The notes under the pieces: model-generated | Databases searched by the model: none | Told to the model about the DNA's origin: nothing | The model's input: the letters and a program-made list of their open reading frames with translations, nothing else | In this document: positions 37,690 through 48,229 of the stretch, piece after piece | Layout of the letters: each line of letters starts with the position of its first letter | Position numbering within the stretch: position 1 is the first letter of the stretch | Origin: Argopecten irradians | Lineage: Eukaryota; Mollusca; Bivalvia; Pectinida; Pectinidae | NCBI RefSeq assembly: GCF_041381155.1 | Contig: NC_091135.1 | Span: 6,873,620-6,937,619, forward strand | DNA length: 64,000 nt | Direction of reading: 5' to 3' | Position numbers and translations under genes: made by a program

Positions 37690-40600
37690 TGTATTTTTAG
37701 TGGGTTTTTCTTTACGCGTTGTAAACCTGTGGTATAGCATACATGTATGTGCTGGGTTTTAAATAATTACGTTATTATTTTCTATTGTGTCACAGTAGTG
37801 TTATCACGCGGTGTCTTACAATATTGATGATATTGTTGTACCGTGTTTTTTCTCGTCAAAATCGTTTCAAAAAAAGTGTAGTTATTTTTTTTTTAAATAA
37901 AATATATTTCTAACCAATTTTGACTTTTCTATCTGTATATTCAAAATTTGCATATTACAGAGTTAGCTGCACTTGCGGGTAGGTTGAGGAAAGCCGGAGT
38001 ACCCGGAGAAAAACCACCGACCAGCGGTCAGTACCTGGCAACTGCCCCACATGGGATTCGAACCTGCATCCCAGAGGTGGAGGGCTTCCCGACATATTAC
38101 CACAAGCCCTCCACCTCTGGGATGCAGGTTCGAATCCCATGTGGGGCAGTTGCCAGGTACTGACCGCTGGTCGGTGGTTTTTCTCCGGGTACTCCGGCTT
38201 TCCTCCACCAACAAACCTGGCACGTCCTTACATGACCCTGGCTGTTAATAGGACGTAAAAATAAACAAACCAAACCAAATTTTAGGTATTGATTGTTACG
38301 TCATGTGTTTGCAAGCGGAACGTCATACGTTTCGAGAAAACGACGTGGATTGCGCTCACAAAATAATGACGTAACAATCGACACCAGGGAGCTAACTCTG
38401 TAATATGCAAAGACGGAATAGCGTTATATGCGTTTAAATTCAGCCAACATTATCCATTTCATTTTAGTACAATAACGCCAAAATACAAAATGTACCCCAA
38501 TTTACGGCATATAGTTTTAGTCATAGCATCCTCATTTCAGGAAGGAAAGCGACAGGCGTACAATTTGGGGAAATTCTTCAAAAACAGATATGGAGATGGA
38601 CAGCTATTAAGTTCCAGATACATTCAGTCAGAAGTAGGTATCCAAAGTATGTTATTATATTAGTCTTCATATTATAGAACACAAACGCATACTTAGCTTG
38701 CGAACAAATCATTAAAAATATGTTGTTGATAAGGTTTAGCGTCTCATTATCAGTTAGGATAATTTCAGTTCATTGTATGAAAAAAAATATGTATCTTTTA
38801 TGGGAATATCTATGTTTTGCGAAGCTTTGGTATATTAGTGTTGATTTTATCTGTATTAGTTGGACTTTGGCCGTTTATAATGTGTGAAAAATGCAACCAA
38901 AGACAACAAAACAACACGCCTAGTTCGGGTTTCATTGTTAACGCGGAAACCAGTTGACCCCCCCTCCCTCCCTTATGCTGAACGCTAGGCAAAATTAAAA
39001 CTAAAATATTTATAGACTATGGTGTATCTCGGCCAGGGGACAGCTGTATCTCATGCAGATCGAAAGTGGAACTTACACTAATTAAAAAAAGAGAAAAAAT
39101 AACATCCCAAATTTAGTCGCCATGTAAATCATGCACTCTCTACCTGCAGGGCAGAAAAACTTATGATACTGTGATAGTTATGGTTATCCTTTGCAGATTA
39201 CAATAGCTAGTTCTGACTATGACCGTACCCTCATGAGTGCATACTGTGTTCTCAGTGGACTATACCCGCCTAATGGAACTGACCAGCTCTGGAATGCTGA
39301 TATCGACTGGCAACCCATTCCCGTCCACACCAAACCACGCGATGAAGACTACGTAGGTTGCATTTTATAAAACAGATAATTTAATGCATTGCTATTTTCG
39401 TTTAATAGCTTGAAAGTTTCAATACACACAATTCATTACTGAGGGAATCTTGAAATATTCAGATGAATTAAAGTTTATGATGCTCCACCGATAGAGCATT
39501 AACTATTCCCATCATTTGGACAATAATTGATGTTTAATCATTATATATATATCAGTACTAAATTTCATATAGAAGTAGTGCCACGGAATTATTTCGGGAC
39601 ATAATTATTTATTTTTGATATTTTTATTTTGAATTAAAGCTAGAGTCTCGATTTTTTAATGGTGGAAATGGTATAAATTATATAAAAATACTAATTCGTC
39701 TGCTCCTGTTTTATAATGAGAAAAAGACTAATTGTCAGCGGTGTAGCATTTTAAACGCATAATTATATAAAACTTTGACTTAAAAGAATATACTTCCTAC
39801 AGAAATCAAAAAGATTTGTTATGAATGGATTGCTGAATAGTTTATAAATAATGGATTTTATTTTTAAGGATAATTCCACTCATTGCTAACAGCAACTGGT
39901 TCTAGCAAGTCATATAAATAGTCAATAAATCATCTGTATTTTCACTCTTTACCAGCCGTCTGTTTGTTCGCTTTAAAAGCACTCTTGTAATGTCAGTTTT
40001 CAGTGATAATTGACATGATGCGATGTTCACCAATATAAATATATCAACCACTATGTTATAGCTGTATGGGGGTGTAAACCTAAATAGATGTTGTGGCAAT
40101 TTTGTATGAACTGTGTTCTGAAAAATACTAATTTGGGCAAGCCTTACTCTGATTTAATTTTGAAACAAACTTAATAACAAAGTGAAATATATTTCATTTG
40201 AAATAATTTAAGTAATATCAAAATCAATATAACATACTGAGGCCTTATAAAGTAAATTGTACAGCTCATTGAAAAATGACTCTAGCTCACACGTTTTAGT
40301 TGGGTTATTGAGACTGAGGTTACTGGAATATTATAATGTTGTTGATTATTGTATGTTGCAGGAAATAAGTTATAAGTCTTCCTGTCCTAAATATAGTAAA
40401 CTGGTAAAAGACTACAGTGGAAACAACACAATGGCTAATTTTGTCGCAACACATCAGGTAGTTTTTAATCATTGTTTGGAATATCTTTAATCTATGTTTG
40501 ATTGTCATCCATACAATCAATGATACGAACTTTTCGAACTTGTTTCGTTTAAACAATATTTTTTCATAATTATTTTGATACATATACATACAACGAATAA

Positions 40601-43600
40601 GCTTATTTCGGAAACGGAAAACAAGCTTAGATCTTATATCAATTCCTTTCAATTTAGTTTTGAAATAACACTATCTCATATCGTTTTTCTTTTTATATTA
40701 TACTTTCGCAAGATACGTTCATTTTTTACCATATATATCAAGATATTTAGATAGTTTACATATAAATTCCATATATTTTACTATATGATTGATAAAAAGG
40801 TTCCGTTTCTAAATAGCTGTGCGTCTTTACATATATTTGTAGGTGTTTATGTAGAATTTAATTCTTACATAAATACAGTTATTGACACATCCATTAAAAT
40901 TATGTCAAGACGTACTAATAATCAAATATTGTAAACCACTGGAACTTTCTTATGCCTGTAATTTACTTTCGCGAAACTTTTTTGATCAGAAAGCGCTTGC
41001 ATGTAACCGGAACGCGTTAATTAACAATATTTTGATTTCCCCAACTTTCTCATACTGGAAATGTTTTAAACTGAAGTTGATAACTTTGGGATTTAGTGTT
41101 TGGAATAGTTCGTTAAAATAACGCAGTTATACTGTTTTATCCATTTCAGAATTTAGTTAATGACATTGTGAGGATATCGGGATTGCCAAGGGATTCATGG
41201 AAGGATATAGAAGATATTCTGTACTGTCAGGTAAGTACAAATAACCTTAGCCAACAAATTTGCTTTGTACTGATATTGATAAACTATGTAAGTCTTTCTG
41301 CTGCATAGAACACATATATTCTTAGATGATGTATATATATGATAAATATATATGCTTGTAGTAGATAATGTTTATCAATTATTAACATTTGTTGAGGTCA
41401 ATGTGGTGTTATATATCCATGGGAGATTTATGTCATATTCTACCAGGTTGATATAGTGATATATTAACGAAATCAAATGGGTTTTTTGTTTTGATTGCAT
41501 ATGCTTTAATTTCCATATCATCATTTGATATGTATGCTTAGAAAACGATGATCTTTGAATACAACCCGGAGGAAACGAATATTTTGGCAATGCAAGTTCA
41601 AAAGCTCAAATAACACAAAAGAATAATATAAAATCATTTATTTTGCTTCTGCAGCATGTGCAGTCAGAACTTCATTCCAAATAGAACAAAGTGCCACCGA
41701 TTTTTTTTTTGGGGGGGATGCAATTAATTATTTTTAATATATTTATCTTTAAGTAAAATAAGAAGCTAAAACGTTTCAATTGTGTAAAGTAAGTAATTTT
41801 TGTAACTGAAGAAATATACATTATCGTCTGCACCTGTTTTGATAGAGAAAAATTCCATTTGTCAGCGATGTTGCATCTTTAAATATTAGTTCTAAAATAA
41901 CAGTATTATCCCTTAGTTATATTGTGTAATCAACTTCTGACAGCTCTAAAAATATATTTAAATTGAAAATTAATCGAGGCTAAAATAAAAGAGATTTAAT
42001 AATAGCCTTTTAGTCAAAGTAGTTTAAAAAAGACGCAATCTGAAAATAAAATTATTACCATAATGAGCCTAATTCATGTACCACGTGATACCCGATAACG
42101 TTTGTGCGGGACTAGTATCTCCAGTGGTGATATAACGTAATTATTTGTAAGCTTTCCGCTGAAATTACGTTAGCGTGGAATATAATCTTTTCACGCCATT
42201 CTATCACCAATAGAAACAATTGTCCCACTCAAAAGTTATTAGGTATCACGTGGTACGTGAACCATCGTAAAACAGAAGATGAACATAAATTTTAATGATG
42301 GTGATAATATGCATTATCCTACCAAGTAATGTGTTGTTTTAGTATAAACACAACCTGAGTTTACCGGAGTGGGAATCTGTCCTACCATTTAGTCGAGTCG
42401 CCTCCTTGCGTGATGTATTTGTATCATTTGCTATTCCAACCCATGAAAATGCAAAATTAAGGGGAGGTAAGTTTGTTATATTTGTTAAGTTTGCGTTAAG
42501 GTAGGAAAGCCGTACCAGGATTACAAGTAATCTCTTATAAACCTTAGGTTTGAATGAATTGAGATGTGAAAGTCATTCAAAGGCACGAAAAAATGTATGA
42601 TGATGTATATAAGTTACAACACGGAATTTATGCATCGTAATAATTCTTGTTTTTATACTTTATATATGTTTAGATGAAATTTGTCTAAAGAAATCACTTC
42701 AATTAATGATGCCAATGTAGAAATGTGAATTGAAATGGTGAACCAAAGCTTGGCTTCTTGGTTTGAATTTGCGTATCCATTTCAATGCACATTGAATGTA
42801 AATATCGCGATAGTTATCAGTACTGTCAAAAATTCATTTTGAACTTTTATTTGACAATGTAAAATAAAAAATGTATGCACTGTACGTCTTGTGATTTTTA
42901 TTATGTCGGTAATTTATGGCGGTGAATAACTATTAAATATTCTTTTCAATTCATGAGTACGTATATTACGTCACATAATACTTTATATATGGATATAAAA
43001 CATGTAAATGATATTACATTTTATCAACAGGTCCATTGTTAAAAGAAATAATCGCAAACATGCAAGGAAAGTTGAATAATTCATCACAAGAAAAGGCATA
43101 CTTGTTTTCCGGGGTAACTATTGACACGCTCATTATACATTTTTATAGGAAAATATGCATATGTATTCTATTTCTACCGATTGGTCAGTTTTTTCAACAT
43201 TAGATGAAATACCGAAAAGAATATTTGGAACATTATAATAATGATAAGTGTATCATTAATAAAGCTTATTAGAGAAAAAATATTTTTAAAATTTGATTAA
43301 TAATATCGATGGTTAAAAGTCTTTAACTAATGGTAACTAATTGAAATTACGCATTTCGGACATTGACACAGAATATTATATTATTGGTAATTTTGTTTCA
43401 GCATGATAGTACTTTGGTAGCATTAATGAGAGTCTTGGATGTGTTTGACAACATACATCCTTTGTATTCCTCCTGTGTTATGATGGAGCTGTGGAAAAAG
43501 GACAACTCATCTTTCGTTAGGATTTTATATAAGAATGAGACAGAAAACAATAAGACACATAGTCTCAAAATACCAGGTACATGATCTGATGTATAAAGGT

Positions 43601-45194
43601 TTTTTGTATGAGTTTTGTAATGAGTAATGATAAACATATTTACATAAGAAAGTTTATCACATTTTCAAGTGGAATATGATGAATGATGAAAATATAAGTG
43701 GTGGTTTCATTCAATATTGACCAATCAGAACACCTAATTCACGTTAATATCCTTTTGGCAAGAATAACCTTTTATTAATCAGAGTGGAGTATATGGAATA
43801 TGTCGGCGTGTAGTTATTTTCGAGGGAAGAATTTTAAATAAAATGAAGTATTTTGTGTTTAGAAATAGTCTTTGTTAGGCTATGGAACAGTGAATTAGCA
43901 TCCACACGAAAACAGTGTAAGTTTCTAAAAAAACTAAGATTCTTATTATGAAGTAGAAGAAAATGACAATACCATGATCATAACACATAATGGATGAGTA
44001 AAACTGATCTATGTTAAACAAATAACTGAAAAATCTATTACTAATATGTTTACCTTATTTAAAATACTATACCTTGGGGCCGCGGTAGCCGAGTGGTTAA
44101 GATGTCTCGACATATTACCACAAGCGCTCCACCTCTATGTCGCGAGTTCGAATCCCATGTATGACAGTTGCCAGATACTGCCCGTTGTTGATGTTTTTCT
44201 CCGGGTACTCCGGCTTTCCTCTACTAACAAGCCTGACACGTCCTTACATGACCCCGGCTATTAATAGGACTTTAAACTAATAAAACCAAACCCGCTTTAT
44301 TTTCCTACGACATTTTTCAGGATAAAATATTCAAGAGGTACAATCACATTTGAATAATAACTGCTTCAATAAGAGTTATCTGATATGGTGACAAGATTTA
44401 AACACAGTGCTCATAAAATTACGGAGGCCCCTGACTGACATGCCGCACACTAATTTTATTTTGTTTTATGGAAATACTACTTCGTTTCAACGAAATATTA
44501 TCTCGTTTTGACGAAATGTTATTTCGTTATAAAATTTGTGTGATTCGTGAATGATATTATTTTGCGACCTGAACTTAATTTACCATGTTTCCTCTTTCAC
44601 AGGTTGTATCGAAACCTGTCCTTTCGAAGACTTTGTTAACATTCTATCAAGCAGTATACCAAAGAATATCTTAGAGGAGTGTAAGGACGAGCAATATATG
44701 TTAGGTAAGACCAGTGTTCGCAGATTCTTAGCATTTTTATCTTATTTTTTCATTGGTATATAAGAAACATGTTCATTTGTATCATAATGTTTTATACGGT
44801 TATATTTGTTATGGAATCCGTGGCGACTTAGAATTAATGAACTGTAAATACATTCTTTGTTTAATTTTTAGAGGAATTAAATTGGATAATTAAATAATTG
44901 TATTAATGATTGATTGAATCATTATTTGACGATTGACTGATATATCGATGTGTTAGATACAGTGTAATTGCCTGATAGTTTCAGCGTCTTTGAACCAATA
45001 ACATAATTAACGGATGCATTTTTTTTATTTACACAGGTGTTTCAGTAGATGGTCCAACGATTGGAGTATTGGTCCTGATCGCTTTATTTTCATTATTAAT
45101 CATTATCATTGCCATACTCAGTGTTTACATATATCGAGCCCGACAGAGTTCTAGAATATACCGTGCACTACCAGCAGAAGACGAGGATCTTTAA
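34853..45194 (+). CDS. Histidine acid phosphatase, lysosomal/prostatic type, type I membrane protein (11 exons, 421 aa)
   Basis: Hydrolyses phosphate monoesters at acid pH, probably in the lysosome lumen or outside the cell. Coding exons: 34853-34957, 37481-37573, 38541-38633, 39197-39352, 40362-40457, 41150-41230, 42343-42466, 43031-43113, 43402-43576, 44603-44704, 45037-45194. All junctions are GT/AG, phase is kept throughout, and the total is 1266 nt, the usual size for this family. Residues 1-23 form a signal peptide. The nucleophile motif FRHGDRSP is at 37-44, [11 protein letters not shown] in exon 4 carries the second-shell Arg, and the proton-donor HD is at 278-279 at the start of exon 9. 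Several N-glycosylation sequons (NGT, NNT, NLS, NNS, NET, NKT) and paired cysteines fit a lumenal domain. A helix at about 378-402 spans the membrane. The tail ends [11 protein letters not shown], a YxxPhi-type sorting signal as in lysosomal acid phosphatase. Closest to vertebrate ACP2/ACPP/ACPT; I cannot say which is the orthologue. The start ATG directly precedes the signal peptide. Confidence 0.93.
35595..35790. repeat. TCCGGATTAT-rich fragment, possibly a pogo/Tigger-like MITE end
   Basis: Read in reverse it starts TACAGTGGACCCGCGATAAT followed by CCGGAC motifs, which is the typical CAGTGGA...terminus with a TA target site of Tc1/mariner-pogo elements. The other terminus was not found. 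Lies in acid phosphatase intron 1. Confidence 0.45.
35915..36134 (+). repeat. R540 repeat, 5'-truncated copy
   Basis: Only the end of the middle module and the 3' module remain, with AATCAAACAAACAAA tail. Its 3' module is nearly the same as that of the next copy at 36208, including AACATGAATATACCGCAGTC, so the two may be close relatives. Confidence 0.8.
36183..36207 (+). repeat. (AC)n microsatellite
   Basis: About 12 AC units between two R540 copies in acid phosphatase intron 1. Confidence 0.95.
36208..36727 (+). repeat. R540 repeat, near full-length copy in intron 1 of the acid phosphatase
   Basis: All three modules are present, ending in AATCAAACAAACAAAC. It starts directly after an (AC)n microsatellite, perhaps the tail of the previous insertion, and follows another copy at 35915-36134 in the same orientation. 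Confidence 0.85.
36840..36976 (-). repeat. R540 repeat, 3' fragment in reverse orientation
   Basis: Begins with TTTGTTTGTTTGTTTGATTA (the tail) and CTTCCTATTAACAGC, and stops near GGGAGACTGCGATACAC. It lies only 113 bases from the forward copy ending at 36727, giving an inverted pair within the intron. Confidence 0.8.
37635..37736. mobile_element. Small foldback MITE at the 5' end of intron 2
   Basis: CCACAGGTTTACAACGCG on the left is mirrored by CGCGTTGTAAACCTGTGG on the right. The loop is a 28-base A run plus TACTGTATTTTTAG. It starts 62 bases after the exon 2 donor. Confidence 0.8.
37659..37686 (+). repeat. Poly(A) run of 28 bases in the loop of a foldback
   Basis: An uninterrupted A run lies in the loop of the 37635-37736 foldback. 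Length is uncertain for the same reason as any homopolymer. Confidence 0.9.
37986..38087 (-). repeat. Left arm of a perfect 102-bp SINE palindrome (reverse SINE fragment)
   Basis: Exact reverse complement of 38104-38205 by reading base for base. It spans part of the SINE tRNA head (GGGATTCGAACCTGC on this strand) and the CCGGAGTACCCGGAGAAAAA body, but lacks the SINE's 5' box A and 3' tail. Confidence 0.9.
38088..38280 (+). repeat. tRNA-derived SINE, right arm of the palindrome, with tail
   Basis: A 16-base spacer (CCCGACATATTACCAC, matching the anticodon-arm region of the SINE at 44079) is followed by the right arm. Then come CACGTCCTTACATGACCCTG, GCTGTTAATAGGACG and AAACAAACCAAACC. The 5' end with box A is absent. 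Confidence 0.85.
38938..39050 (-). repeat. R540 fragment in intron 3 of the acid phosphatase
   Basis: TATGCTGAACGCTAGGCA, ATAGACTATGGTGTATCTCG and GGCCAGGGGACAG match the middle/5' junction in reverse. Confidence 0.6.
39575..39775 (+). repeat. Diverged ~200-bp repeat, copy A (acid phosphatase intron 4)
   Basis: Shares ordered blocks with copy B in intron 6 of the same gene: AGTGCCAC, TAATTATTTATTTTTGATAT, CGTCTGCTCCTGTTTTATA, ATTGTCAGCGGTGTAGCATT. Not coding. It is either an old element present twice or an ancient segmental duplication inside the gene. Confidence 0.6.
41689..41900 (+). repeat. Diverged ~200-bp repeat, copy B (acid phosphatase intron 6)
   Basis: AGTGCCACCGAT, TAATTATTTTTAATATATT, CGTCTGCACCTGTTTTGATA and TTGTCAGCGATGTTGCATCT follow the order of copy A. 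Confidence 0.6.
42073..42261. mobile_element. MITE with ~40-bp terminal inverted repeats in acid phosphatase intron 6
   Basis: The left end carries CCACGTGATACCCGATAACG and TTTGTGCGGGAC. The right end carries GTCCCAC...AGGTATCACGTGG in reverse. A second copy is at 55384-55556. Confidence 0.8.
44079..44292 (+). repeat. tRNA-derived SINE (intron 9 of the acid phosphatase)
   Basis: The head looks like a long-variable-arm tRNA (Leu/Ser type). The A box TAGCCGAGTGG and the B box GAGTTCGAATCCC both fit the RNA polymerase III consensus. The body is TTTTTCTCCGGGTACTCCGG and CTTTCCTC. The tail is CACGTCCTTACATGACCCC, TATTAATAGGAC and an A/AACC-rich end, which matches the R540 tail. Confidence 0.8.
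44474..44536 (+). repeat. 21-bp tandem repeat with an internal palindrome
   Basis: Three units of the form ATATTATCTCGTTTTGACGAA. Each contains TTCGTTNNNACGAA-like dyads, so each unit could form its own hairpin. In acid phosphatase intron 9. Confidence 0.7.
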
Positions 45195-45801
45195 ACTTCC
45201 GATCTAACTCTTACCTACTCAGAAAGAGCTTCACAATCTTACTAAACACCACTAACAGTTGAATGCGTAATGCATCTACCCATGGGTAGTTCAGGGTTTC
45301 AGAACTCAGAACAGATTGCTGTGATATATGAGTGGATATAAACATGATACAAACTAATTAGGCAACCATGTGTGTTTTTATCGCTATTCTTATTTGTATC
45401 AACTGGCAATTAATTAGAATACAACTGTTAAAGTAATGATTTTGCAGTAAGAAATATTCCAATTTCTATATCTTCATTTGAAAAGATACTGTTGTTTGCC
45501 ACTCAAATGTTTTCACTCAAAAGGGAGGTACAACTGTAAATCCCGTATCAATAGTCACCCTGGGGAGTACGATGCTTCATTTAACTCCCCGGTCGTGTGA
45601 TCAACATTGTATATACCAGCAATATAGCTTTTATAAAATGAAGTTAGACAGCTATAATTTAGATGAAGTCACCGCACTAATATATTACGCCATTACCTTC
45701 ATATACATGATATACCCCATGCACCCCAAACCTCGCATACAAGGGAGGCAATCCCTGTGTCCTTACCTGTTCATGTTTGATTTGGTTTTATATCTAAAAG
45801 C

Positions 45802-45807
45802 AATAAA
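45802..45807 (+). promoter_or_regulatory. Poly(A) signal AATAAA of the acid phosphatase gene
   Basis: A canonical AATAAA lies about 610 bases after the stop codon and is the first clear signal in a plausible 3' UTR. Cleavage would fall near 45820-45830. No transcript evidence is available here. Confidence 0.5.
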
Positions 45808-46490
45808 ATATTAACGGAAAACTACAGCTGGATTGTCTATTATTTCAAATGTCACTTCAACAATATAAAAACACAAAGTTAATTAGGAATGCACCAAAGC
45901 TATTGACTTGATAATAATAGTTCACATATTACAGGAAGTAGTGGATATTTTATAGTGTCAATTTCAAACTCATTTCAATCTTTCTTTATCGAAAACAGTA
46001 TTTCCAAGCGATTGAATAGAGAGCAAATGTCTATTACTTACAACAAAAAATGAACTATAAATCTCCTCCTAGTTCGTAAATCAATAGAAAGATGTGAATA
46101 CAAACATATACACCAACAAAAATTTTCCGTCATTAACTGTTATTTTCTCACCCGCGTGGCTTCGGATATGGGGACGATACTGCAAATCTACTTCCAAGTT
46201 TAACCAATGATATAAAGAAAACCTCCAATAGCAGAAAAGAAATAAAGTTAGTCTTTTGAGATATAAGCAAAACAATTGAATATATTTGGTGACATCGTGG
46301 CGTTCTTACTGAATTATTTAGGTTTGGAATTAATAGTAAATTGTTGTCATGGTTTTCAAATTATCTCCCAGATCGACAGTAACGTGATGCTATCAACAGT
46401 AAGCATTCATCCTGACAACAAGTAAACTTGTACATATAAAATGTTGACCAGAGATTTACATTTTATTCAATCCTGCACATGTGCTACTAT

Positions 46491-46576
46491 GCAAATATTT
46501 CATGGGTTACTGTGGTCTAGTGCATAATGTTAAACCCAAGGTGGTGGTAATCAACAAGCATTATATTGCACGAGAC
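46491..46576. repeat. Foldback element, copy 2, right arm lost (3' of the acid phosphatase gene)
   Basis: GCAAATATTTCATGGGTTAC, TAAACCCAAGGTGGTGGTAA and TCAACAAGCATTATATTGCA match copy 1 at 21562. Sequence after CACGAGACC no longer follows it. Confidence 0.75.
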
Positions 46577-47005
46577 CAAAAAATATAACGATGGTGATAA
46601 CAAGATACTTATATATTGCACAGGCAATAAATAAATAAATGATTGACTGAATTAGAATATCAAAACTAAACTGTGCACATTCTCCACTCCATTCAGTAAT
46701 TGTTCATTTGCAAGGAAATTTTGGTAAAAATTATTTATTGCAGTGAGTATTGAATTTGAGTATTGATTGATATATTCTGAGTTATGTTTTTAAAAGCCTG
46801 TAAACACTGAACAACCCACCATACTAAAAAATATAGTAAACAAACAACCATATGAGTGTATGTGTCTTTTAATTATAACAAATAAACAATAAATAACCAA
46901 AATATTTGACTTTGAGAAATTTAAAAGAAATTAAGAAAATATCTCATAGAGGCATTAATCGTAATTGTGTTGTGATATGCAAGTGTCCTAATAATTTCAT
47001 TACAT

Positions 47006-47210
47006 GTGGCTGATTTCGGCCATGGCGCAATATCGCATTTGGCAACCCCGCCATGCGACAGTATGACAATGAGACGAGTAAAGAGCGACAGTTTACTTTG
47101 TCGCATGGCGCGTTGCACTGTCCCATTGTGCAATATCGCATTGTCACACTGTCACCATGGCGGGAACTCTCATACGGCAGTACGACATGGTCGAAATCAG
47201 TCAACATAAA
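47006..47210. repeat. Cryptic repeat rich in GCGACA / CGCAAT / CCATGGCG words
   Basis: CATGGCGCAATATCGCATTTG, GCCATGCGACAGTATGACAA, GTCGCATGGCGCG, TTGTGCAATATCGCATTGTC and CACCATGGCGGG occur on both strands in a GC-richer island. Direct and inverted copies are mixed, and no single period was found. Confidence 0.6.
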
Positions 47211-48014
47211 TCGGTGCATTTAAGATAGAAAACCCATTTTCTTAATTACAACCCAAAATTAATACTTCAGCACGTATTTGTTTTCTTCATATTTTTTTCT
47301 GGGAAAAAATATCGCAATGGAATCACGCTTCTTTGTACTCCAAATGATAGTGATGGAGAAGTAAAAATTCTAAACTGCAAACACTAAGAAAAAGATCCGT
47401 TGGAGTTGAAAGATCGAACCTTTAGAATAATAATATAGATATATTACATATATCTTACGCATAAAATTTTATGTAAAAGCTTGAAGGTATCTTACAATTG
47501 TCCTTGGAATGTGTACGACAACTAGTTTCCATATTAGTATTTATTATAATATTAGGTCATCAGTTAAACATGAAAGAGAAATTCATCGCAAAATATACAA
47601 CAAAAGTCACAATAAATACAATAAAATTTATCTTAATTTTTCATCTTAAATACAGATTCGTCTTCTTTGGAAATAAGATTTGATAAATTGATATTGAACA
47701 TTAAAGTGCAAATCGTCTATGATAAGTGCTGCAAGGTATGCACATGAATAGCATCCTCGGGCGTCCTAGAAAATATTCAGAAGAAATTGACATCAGAAAT
47801 GGGTTAATATTTTGTTTCTATTTTGTTTTAGTTATCTGACAAAATAATAAACAGCACAAGGACGACATTACAGTTATATTGACGGTTGTTTCATTTCTTC
47901 ACAGAAGACACAATTGTTTGCTGGCGACATGATGTCCATATTTGATAACATCCATACAATGTGTCTTTAAATCAAAGATGCGAGTCGTGTATGAAAGTTC
48001 TAAATGTAATGGCT

Positions 48015-48110
48015 CCGTCCCCTGTATGCGGCGTTCATACCAGTACTGACTGTGTTTATGTTCTCGGGGACTGTGGTGTATTTGTGTCTTTTTGTGATTG
48101 CGATATTCAT
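48015..48110 (-). repeat. Possible very old R540 3'-module fragment
   Basis: CCTGTATGCGGCGTTCATAC and GGGGACTGTGGTGTATTTGTG resemble the reverse 3' module (GTATGCGGTGTG ... GGGAGACTGCGGTATA). Similarity is weak. Confidence 0.3.
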
Positions 48111-48154
48111 GTATACTTTGCTGGACTACGTGGTTAAGCATAACAGGGTGAGAG

Positions 48155-48229
48155 TAGTGTCCATCTTGCAGGGATCGAATCCACGATCCCAGACTTACTT
48201 GCCCAGTGCTCTACCGACATGGGCGAAAC
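48155..48229 (-). pseudogene. Degenerate tRNA-like sequence (Lys-like D arm), pseudo-tRNA or SINE relic
   Basis: On the minus strand ATGTCGGTAGAGCACTGGGC resembles a tRNA D arm and anticodon stem, and GTGGATTCGATCCCTGCAAG a T arm. The acceptor stem does not pair. Confidence 0.35.

Larger units (their letters stand above)
37947..38411. mobile_element. MITE-like element with 23-bp terminal inverted repeats, containing the SINE palindrome
   Basis: The left end TTTGCATATTACAGAGTTAG and the right end CTAACTCTGTAATATGCAAA are inverted copies. Inside, ATTGTTACGTCAT near 38290 and ATGACGTAACAAT near 38370 form a second inverted pair. The SINE pair lies within, so the insertion is nested. A diverged relative is at 55010-55108. 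Confidence 0.7.

Noticed and set aside
40320..40652. 110-codon minus-strand frame
   Set aside because: It is antisense to exon 5 of the acid phosphatase and its flanking introns.
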